Source: Schistosoma haematobium
Taxonomy: Eukaryota; Platyhelminthes; Trematoda; Strigeidida; Schistosomatidae
Assembly: GCF_000699445.3 (NCBI RefSeq)
Contig: NC_067195.1
Coordinates: 66,584,591 to 66,648,590 of the forward strand
DNA: 64,000 nucleotides
Direction: 5' to 3'
Positions 10,705 through 21,300 of the stretch are shown here, piece after piece. The number at the start of each line of letters is the position of its first letter. The stretch's first letter is position 1. The notes under the pieces are model-generated. The model was not told the DNA's origin. It searched no databases and saw nothing but the letters and a program-made list of their open reading frames with translations. The translations under genes and the position numbers were made by a program.

Positions 10705-10892
10705 ATGTCTTCCAATCGAACAATTGAAATGTTAAGACCAGTTATGAAAGATTTCGACAGCATTGTCTTACCGTACTGGCACAAATTTGAACAACCACAT
10801 CCATATTACCAATATGCCATAGGTTTATTCATTGCAGTTGTTGGGATAACTGGTGTGTGCCTTAATTTATTAGTTATCATATTTTTTACAAT
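10705..10892 (+). CDS. Opsin A exon 1 (N-terminus and TM1)
   Basis: Encodes residues 1-62 and two bases of codon 63. The ATG at 10705 gives a short extracellular N-terminus with an NRT glycosylation site, then TM1 with the conserved Asn of the GVCLNLLVI stretch. The donor is GTGAGT at 10893, splitting the codon after AT. Open reading past this point hits a stop at once, which supports the splice. Confidence 0.93.
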
Positions 10893-13800
10893 GTGAGTTT
10901 AAACGAATTCTTTACAAATTAAATTTTTCATTTATTTAATATCAAATTTCTCAACAGATAAAAACAGATAAATTTAATAAAACAGTTTATTCAATTAGTG
11001 GAATCTTTTTCTATGAGTTAGTTTTCAACACCAAGCAATCTTATTCATATAAGCGATAATCTATAGTAAGCGGGGGAATTGTGGAAATTGTAGTGATTTT
11101 ATAGTTGAATTCATGACTCAATTGAAGCAAGACCATCATGGAAAACATTGTATCGTGTTACAACTTAGTCAGTTCTTATGTGAATTTCGACTAAAGTATT
11201 TTTCCAACAAACAAATAGATGTTGAAGGTAATAATGTTTGAAGCATGAGGAATATTTAAACAGTAAGATGAACAGAGTACTTTCACTACTGTTAGATTAA
11301 GATAAAAATATGTGGATGATAATAAAGAAATATGGATGAGTGCAAGCAGAACGAAACAGAACCAGTAATGTAATTGTAGGTATGAGATAAGGACAGAAAA
11401 TAAATAATTACATAAAATTACAAACTGAAACCAAAGCAAAGTGAACAAATTGTTTTCATACATACATCTCAACTATTAAATTATAGTTGACTACAGAATT
11501 TTTAGTTCTTGATAATGAGGATTATTTTTCACATTTATTTATTTATTAAACTTGACGGTAATCTCAGTAGTTGAGACCATGAGTCATTTGAAGCTAGACC
11601 ACCATGAAAAACCTGGAAGCACAGGATAGCCATTTCGTTTTATTGTGAGACTCTTCGGCAGTGCTCATCCCGCCTCGCGAGATTTGAACCCAAGACCTAT
11701 CGGTGTCGCGCGCAAACTCCTAGACTCTAGACCACTGAGCCGGCATCCAACAGTGTTAATATCTGAATTCAATTAATCCACGATATTGAGCGACACATCC
11801 ATCATTGTCATCAATGAATTACTGTCTCACAACACACTTATTGAAGAAGATTAATAATTGTATTAAACTTCTAAAACATTCAACAAATTTACTAGTACAG
11901 AACGAAATAGTAATAATTTACCGATTACTAAAACAACATTGGAACTCAACATCATTCTTCACTTTTTTACTATCAAAATTTTGTAAGGATATAGTTATTT
12001 AAAAATGATATATCCAATAATTATGCTAGTAAAATTCAATAGTAATTGATTCGATTTTATTTCGAAAGTGTCTTATTTTTAGTCAGAGTGAATTTGTGTT
12101 AATTAAATTACCAATTGTAATTAGTTAAATGAAATGATGGCTAACAGTGGAATTCAGGACGCGCGTTTCATCCTGTTCGGGGATTGTCAGCTGAATGTAC
12201 CTGTATCCTAGAATTGGTGGTCACTCCGGGACTCGAACCCAGTACAGTACACTTCAAACACCATCGCATCATTCACTTAGCTACTGAGTCCTCATAACCA
12301 CTAGATACTTAAATAGATATTTAACTTAATTTTTCATGTTACAAGGGGGGGGGGTGCTAAACGTTTATTTAACAGTGCTATTCAGTTTTTTGGTATTCCA
12401 TACCAATAGCTATGAAAAGCAAATTTAAATTAACTAGCTATGAAACTTAAAAATTATTCATTCGAAGTAGAATTGCAGTTATCGGTCAAAGTATAATAGG
12501 CTTCTGATATTAAATAAGAACTAGGTCTATTTCATCAACGAGTAATTCTAGGTACGTCTAGGATACAATGAAACATGTAGATAATACTATCTCTCCTTTG
12601 ATATATATTTAGGTGGGAAAATTTCTATAAAACTATAGAAAAATCCATAATCTCTATCTAGGTATGAATTTACAACAAGGATTTCATCAAATCAGTCTCA
12701 AATCAAGTCAACATTGAGCAACTAAGTACTATTTATTATGATGATTTTTCAAATACACATCTTCCAAATTTTTCTAATAATAAAGCATTTATCATCAATG
12801 TAATTTATGGGATAGAAGCGACATTACATATTTCGTGACAGATTTTTACAAAACTGTCTGATAAAGAAACGTAATATTGAATTGAAGTTTAAACATAATC
12901 ATTTAACCATTACATGGAGACAAACTTACCTTCAGGACAAGATAATTGGTAAAAATAATCAATCAGTAATATGACTTTAAATAAAATCAATCTAAACAGT
13001 AAGGTAAATAAACTGATTCAATAGGAACTATACAATAATAACAGCTATAACAAATAAAGTATTCTCAATTAATTATTTACTAACTGATGAATTTACATAA
13101 ATTTTATGATTCTTTGATTGTTTAGTGAATATATTACATCTATTGATATGTTTAAATTTGTTTATTTTCACTCTGCTGAAACTATTGTAATAAACTAGCT
13201 GACCTATATCAATGACGTAACACTTAAATGATCGGTCCTAGTTACATAAACTAAACGATCAGTTTGATTCGTTTCCTTACATTATTTATACCTATTATGT
13301 TTGTTAAGTTTGAATGCTACTACTGATTCGTTTTACTCGGAACGGAACGAAGAATAAAGCACTCAGAAACTCGATAGGCTATACTGGTCCGTTGTCCCCG
13401 ACTCAGCTAACTCAATCCAGAAGTGGTAAGAAATGCCCAAGCATACATCTGCATACAAGCTCTACAAAGATAAAATTACAAAATATGAGTTATAGGGATC
13501 TAACGTCCCCAACAATACCTGAATAGAGTCACTAAAGGTAGATATTTTTAAGTGAATCGACTCGTATTTTATCATCAGATATTCGTTTTCCCAATCAATG
13601 AGATATTAATTACAAATAAATTACTATTTAAATGGTTGGAAACAATTAACCCAATACTCTGTTTATTTAAAATTATTTAGCCAAGTCTTGGCAGAGGTAT
13701 TTATTTGTAAAATGTTTTCTAGATATATTCAAATGAATGAACATGTATTAAACTAGATCTATTACGATTCGGAATAATTCCAGCTTTTTTCTTCTGTATA

Positions 13801-16800
13801 CTTTTTTCTAAAGGTTTAAATCTCTTAGAACACCTTCAAATATTCTTGTTGTAAATTTAGCAATATCAGATTTAGGATTTTCAGCAGTTATTGGCTTTCC
13901 TTTAAAAACTATGGCAGCATTTAATAACTTCTGGCCATGGGGTAAAATAGGTAAGTTTGTTTTAGTAAATAATATCTCAACTTTAAAATGTAAACAATAA
14001 CAAATTTAGACGGTTACTATGATAGTATGCACCAGTCGCCTATGATTTATTCATATCAAATTATTTCCAATGTGTTCAGAGATTTGACATGCTAAACGAT
14101 ATCACATTTAATGGGGTTTTTTAGTTTTACATCGAAATATTATTATGTGTATAATATATTCAAGTTTAGTGTAAGTTAGTAGACTACAGTTATACACTGT
14201 AACGTATTCCCGAATTAGTGACTGCTAAAATTCAATGTTAAATTATCTTAAACTTTAGTCTGAATATGATTTGTCGTAGAAATACAGAATTCAGATAATT
14301 AACTGAATAGATTAATATTGGGGCTCATCTATTTCTACTTCAGATGTAAGAAGGCGATTTATGAAAACAATAGTCTTGCATTTGTAATTCCCTAGTCAAA
14401 AAACGGTGTTTTGATGCTTACGTAACTGATATATTTCGGAAAATTCAGTCTTAAGTATTACAACTCTATAGACAAAGTCTATACAGTAGAGCTTCGTTTG
14501 TTCGGTCTAAAGAGTAGAAAATATTTGGTTGATGGGAGCTATGGATTTATCAGAATCTTAGATCAAACCTGTGACAGCGTTGGTAGCGTGGACCGATTAA
14601 GGAGTACCAAATTACTTGAAATATTTGTTGAGTACATCTTCAGTGATTCTTCTTGCTACGTTACTTTTCAGTACAAATACAGTATATGTAATCTTTTCGA
14701 AAATTTCAATGTAAATCTAGTAACATCTTTGATCATTATCTCCATAGTATAAAATCGTATGTTTTTATATACGCTCTTATCAATTAAAAACTTATCAGAA
14801 GATTATTTTACAAGCGAAAGAATAGCTTTATTATAGTTATCTTAATTACACAGCATTCAGAAGCTATGTATATCCACCTTAATAATAGTGTTTTCAATAG
14901 TAAAAGCTTCCAAAAGTTTGGAAGAAACTAAGAAAATATTATTTGATCACATTAGGGAAAAAATATTTCGGTAAAATCTCAGAGATTCAGTTTTAAGTAA
15001 TTTCATTAACATTCCAGTAACTGGTTTACTATTTTAAGCTTTGACCCTAATATAGCTATTCTAGTACGAAGACTATTGAACTGTTATGTTTAAAAAATGA
15101 ATTTTGAGAAGGGTTAAATCGCAATTTAGTTCTCTGTGGATTCTCTGATGCATTCGAAATCGTGTAATATCAAATTAAGTCATTATAACTTACTTAAGCC
15201 TTTTACCCAATTCCAACATAGGCCGCGAATTAGGAAACCCTGACCAGTTTTTTCCTGGGCTTTTCTTTCCAGTTATTCCGATGGGTCGTTTGTGGTCCTA
15301 ATTTCTACCTATAATTGTCTGCTCCATGTGTTCTTTGGTCTGTCTCTTGCCTCGTCATGGAATTCAGTGGTTTTCCTAAAGTGTTTCCTATCCACACCCA
15401 TCACCTTTTATTAATTTCATGCGCAACTGGTTGTCAGTTTATTTTTTAATAGAATGGGTTATTGCTGACGGTCCTCGACGAATGGGTCTTTGGTTTCTTG
15501 CATAGACATCTGATGATAAATGCGTGTACCGTTTTTGATGGTGACGGTAACATTGGGACTGACAGTAGTATAGTTCCTATGTAGTTCTCATATTTGCCGA
15601 GATCCATTTTCTTCAATATCTTCATCAAGTGTCCTTCTTTTTAGTCTGATGGTGCTTGTTCTTCTTCAAAAAACTTTCTAAACAAAACTCAGGACCTCCT
15701 TCTAGCCACCTCTATATCTAACTTCAACGTTTCATCTTGCATGCTGTCTGATCCGTATTTTACTAGTCTTGCAAATTTTTCAATGTAATTGCCAGGTCTT
15801 TATGGTTCTGCATGTTAGCTCTAATGCACTTCTTCACTTGCTCGTTTGCTTCTGAATTTGTGGCCTGTGTCTTGAATTTATCTGCTCTTGTTCGGTTGTT
15901 GTTGAATATTATCTTGTTTTTCCTTTCTTGAATCTTGCCTAGGGTATCAATAGGACTCTGTTCTTTATTCAGGTGCATCTTGAGACCCAGTGATTTCTGT
16001 CGTGTTGAAGTTATTACAGCCTTGACTCCTTTCCAAGTGTCTGCCACAGGGGTTTTACCTTTTCTGACCACATCTAGTATGGCTTAGAATCTGCTAATGA
16101 GAGTTATCTTGAATTCGTTCAGTTTATTTGCGTTTGAAGGAAGGCTACATTAAACTTTTGTAATGTTGTTTGTCCAGTTGTCCAGCACTTCTGAATCTTC
16201 AATTTTAGCTCGGCTACTACTGGGCAGTTATTTGAAGCTATATCAGCTATTTTGTGCTTACGTTTTCCGTTGACCTTCCGAAATCTCAATTCATGAAGAC
16301 GTAGTCCTTTAGATTTTCTGTAGTGTAGTGCGGTAAGACCTATGTAGCTTTGCGTATACATCCTAGGAAGAAAAAGTGTCAACTATGATCGTGTTATTAA
16401 GAGCTACGAGTTCCCTACCGTATTAGTCTTTTAAGTGCTTATTCTGGAGGTATCTGTTCAACTCTTTGTTAGTGTAGGGCATATTCTTTTTAAGTAGAAC
16501 ACGATACCATCCCTACTGAAGTTAGTCTCTTCCGTTTAGATTGTGTCCAAGGAGATTCACTTATTCTGAGAAGAATCGTGTTCCTTCTCATAACTGTGAC
16601 TTTAAATTACGCTCCCGTTTTTCAACATTGTTCAAACATTCCATGTTCCTATGTTTAGTTGTTTCATAGTTGTTAAAAGTGGTTCTGGACATATTATTCC
16701 CAGTGACTTCTGGCTTTGTATGAGTGGCATTACAACTTACAATATCAAGGCTGTTTGACAGCCAGTGAAAATTTTAAATGGTTTAAACGATTGACGCTAT

Positions 16801-18314
16801 GGTGATGGATATTTTTTTGAGGTGGAAATCTTAAACCCAAACCTGATATCCTTTCTTTACTCAAGCTTGGGACGTACAGCACCATAGATGGCCTATAAGC
16901 AGAGTTCAGCCGATTGTATTGGATAAAACACAGTGTTATAATGGGTTTTATTCAAAGATTTACTTTAAATACTTATATGTTAATTCCAGAACACTGTTCT
17001 TGTTTGTTCTAAATTAGCTCATTTTACCTGAAGAATCTATGTAACTCTGCCAGGCTAATATATTCTATTGCGATCCTATGATTCGTGGGAGTTTATTTAA
17101 TAATAGTTTTTAGAGTATGTTTTTGGATTTCATATAACGTTTTATCTAACCATAGATTATTGATATCTTTTTTAACTTCCACAAAGCGTGTGATATATAT
17201 GGGTTAGCTGGTGGACTTTTTGGATTTGTTTCCTTATCTACGATAGCCGCTGTTGCACTGGATCGCTACTTAGTTATTGCAACTCCTTTTGAAAGTGTAT
17301 TTCAAACAACTCCTAGACGTACATTATTGTTAATGTTATTTTTATGGTTGTGGTCTCTTATCTGGACGATTCCACCACTTTTCGGATTTGGTAAGCGATA
17401 AATATCTAATTCGTAATTCACTTCATTCAATAAAATTATTTAAAGTGAATACTTTAGCTAACATTTACGAATTCTCATTACTAGCTCTTTGTAGAAAATT
17501 AAAAAGGATATTTTTGTGTGTTTACTGTCGATTATTTCGTGAAAATAATAATTTCAAATACTTTTTTTGTTGTACGCCATCAACAAGATTTTCGTTCAAT
17601 ACAATACTTTTGACAGAGTTTGCCATTTCATCAAATTCAGTGAAACTGCAGACACAAACAAAGCATTCATGTAACAACTAATATTTATCGCTTATTGTGG
17701 ATATTTTTAGTGGGGCGCATTATTCAGATGTCAATTAGATCGGACGATGTTTTTGACAGGTTCACGACTTTTGTGGTTCGATATCTGTCTCTAATTTGGG
17801 ACCGTTGTTTGATGGAATCATGTTGATGGGGAAGTGGGCACAAACGGACTTCATTTTATAACGATATCCAAATTTAACACCTTTCATCATATTTCCAATA
17901 TGGGAGCAGAATGTTCGAATCACGTCGAGCTCACCACTTTAATGACCCGGGATCTGACTCCAGTTAAATGATATCATGCAAAACATAAAAAATATTATAC
18001 TAACCACATATGAAAATTTACAACAAACACCGCAATTTATAACTCAGAATTATATCATTAATAGATGTGATGTAACACCATATAGTTTAAAACCATTAGC
18101 TACAGAATAGTATTATAATGAAACCTACAATTTTTAAAAAGTCTAGACATTATATAACGGAACAGATATCAAAAGATTTGAGTTTAAAAGTAACAATGGA
18201 CAATCATAATATCATTCCCTTAGTCTGTTCATTGTTAATATAAACACTCAGCTCGAAATACATAGATTCACTTGAATATAAAAAACATCAGCGAAAAGCA
18301 GAGATTAGTAATTC

Positions 18315-18395
<81 letters not shown>

Positions 18396-21300
18396 AATAA
18401 TAATTTTTTATTCACTACTCTATGTCTAGTAAAATCTAATATACCATTGAGACGAATCGGGAAAATTTTCTAAGGTACATGAACATATATGTTACTTATA
18501 ATACTGTTTAAATTGATTCAAACTAATGTGGTTTGCATTTTGTTCATTTATTCAGGACGTTACGTGACAGAAGGATATCAAACCTCATGCACTATGGATT
18601 ATATATCAACTGACCTTAACAATCGATTATTCAACATTGGACTATTTGGTTTTGGTTTCTTATGTCCTTTATTTTTATCACTATTCTGTTACGCCAGAAT
18701 TATTCTAATTGTAAGAAGTCGAGGTAAAGATTTTATAGAAATGGCAGCAAGTTCCAAAGGCACTAATCAAAAGGAAAAAGGTGCCAATGTATGTAAGTGA
18801 ATTGAACTTCTTTGACAAATAATCATATACACAAATTTTACTGTTAAAAAGAAATATATGTAGACATAACAGAGGTTCGTTGACAGATACGGTGCAGTAT
18901 GTAATAGTAAATTGGTAATGTAATTGATATAGGAAAATATCTCCAACCATAGTCTAATTTTAAGCAGAAGGTTGTAATCCATTTTTGTGAACTTATACCG
19001 TTTATCTAATTCATCCTTATCAAGTTACAATGAAACATTACACAACATAACCTTCTGATAAATTTATATTTGCAAAAAATGTTCTTTGTTTGTTGTTATA
19101 AACAATCACATATACCAATGTAAAATTATGATATGAATCAAACAGTTTTAAACGGGAAACAAGAAATCAAAGTTGTGATAACTCTAATACGTCAATAATC
19201 TTACTGAATTACTAATACTGAAGTTTCACTACATGTTCAATTTATAAGTATACAAGTCATGTATTCGATTCTGCTAGGAACACTGAATTAGTTACAGAAA
19301 ATCTTACCAGTGAGAATAAACAACACAAAAGGGGCTTGTTGCAATTTAGTACCTAATTACATCTGCATAAATATCTGGTCACACTGTAAAGAAGCGATTT
19401 TGCACCTTATTAGTTTGCTGATAATGGATCACTGCTTTGTTCATGTGATTATATTGAATAACTCCATGTAATATACACAGGCATGTACATGAACGTACAT
19501 CAAGCTACATGTACACTGCTTCGCGTTCATGAACATAACTTATCACTGGTATCTTTTGATTGTATTTCAGCATCTTCAAAATCAGATACTTTTGTATTAA
19601 AGTCATCAGCTATACTGTTAGGCGTTTATTTATTATGTTGGACCCCATATTCAGTTGTTTGTCTAATGGCCCTTATTGGCTACGCCGATTACATAACACC
19701 ACTAATGGTTGAATTACCATGTTTATGTGCAAAAACAGCAGCCGTTTGGGACCCATGTATCTATGCTTTCAGATACCCAAAGTTTCGTGTTCTGCTTCAA
19801 CGTCAATTTGGATTCCTTAGACTAACCAAAAATAAGGTCAGTTACGTGAAAATTTCATTCTCATAACTGTTGATCATCTCCCGTAAAATAAAGTGAACTG
19901 ATAGTAATCAAATTTTAAAACATTTTGTATATTTTAAATACCAGAAATAATCTCTGACAGATTACGTTCCTGAATATAAATGTCAACGTTAAATAGAAGT
20001 CGGTTGCTCTTTTGATTTCTTCGGATTAACGATTGATTAAAGGTTCAACTCAAATTAATAGTATTGAAATATTGACAGTGAGCATAATATATTTCACATA
20101 AGGGTAAATATCCCTCTATGAGCACACGTAAAAAGAATCTGCATAATATTTAACCATACGTGCTCAAGTTATATTCATTGTTGTTATATAGCATTATGTT
20201 TCAAATTATAAAGTCGTATTTTTAAGGCGCCAATAGACTTGCCCCTGGTTTATTCATCTATGGCTGTGTAGGATAGTGATGGAATACTTAAATATCTTAG
20301 TAGTTGAAAGCTACAAAACGTCAAGAAGTAAACTGTAGATATATATTACAACCAGATACTGAAACCTTTTATTGCTAATATAAGAGCTTGGTTCGAACAA
20401 CGTTATAACATGACTAAACTGACATGTTCGTCGGTGAAAATACCTTTGATTCCTAAACCGGTGTTCTCATTCACAGGTAAAAAGTTCTGAAGTCTTACTG
20501 GTATTTTTCTAAAAATTAAGTTGAAGATAGGAGTTATCCAAAGCGCGGAAAAAAGGAAAAACATTACAATGTGTCTGGTACGACTAAGTTAATTGGATAG
20601 TTGAAAATGTAGCAAAAATATTAGATTCGTTTCAGAAAAATAATAGGCAAGTTTACTCGACAATAAGAGGTATGTACTATCAGTTTAGGTGTATAATGAT
20701 TCATAGTCTGCTATTCATTGTAAATTTCTACATAAAGTATGTTGATAGTATTACACTCACGTAGTTAAATAAAATTTTATGGAATAAGCAAAGGTTATTC
20801 CAACAAAAAGTGGTTCAAAACATTGTTTACTGAAAAATGTCCCTTATCTGGCTGAAAGAAAACTAAAATAAGGTCGGAAATTCAATTATACTGATGAAAA
20901 GAATCTATGCTACAAAATAATTATAAATAATCTAGAATAACGGTAGTTTTCCTAAACTTACTGTTGTCCGCAGCTTATATTTTCCACACTGACTGCCGTA
21001 TACATCATTTAAAAATGACAGATTAAATGATAGCTTTTGAAAATCTTGATTTCAATTGTTACATTAAATGTCCTTCTAAACAAAATAGCAACCATTAAGA
21101 TATTCACTAATAGCAAATCGGAATCAAGGACTTTTCTAATGTTGTTGGTGCATAAAAATAAAATAGAAATTGTCGAATCATGAAAGTAGTAATGACATTA
21201 AAATAATGTTTCAAAGCTTTAAATAATAATAACGATTTTATGGTTAAGATCATGAATCGATCAATGTTAGACCACCATTGAAAACTTGGAAGCACTAAAC

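Larger units (their letters stand above)
10893..13813 (+). other. Opsin A intron 1
   Basis: GT..AG intron in phase 2. It holds three repeat fragments described separately (11092-11146, 11565-11835, 12140-12300) and a short G run near 12345. The remainder, including 12305-13813, is AT-rich sequence in which no coding or structured element was recognised. Confidence 0.85.

Noticed and set aside
17700..17945. GC-richer block in opsin A intron 3 as an exon or LTR fragment
   Set aside because: No frame with family resemblance and no splice sites in a useful phase; only composition is unusual.
19837..19866. Read-through end of opsin A exon 5 as the true C-terminus
   Set aside because: A GTCAGT donor in phase 0 and a strong acceptor with an in-phase tail exon at 23755 make splicing more likely, though read-through remains possible.
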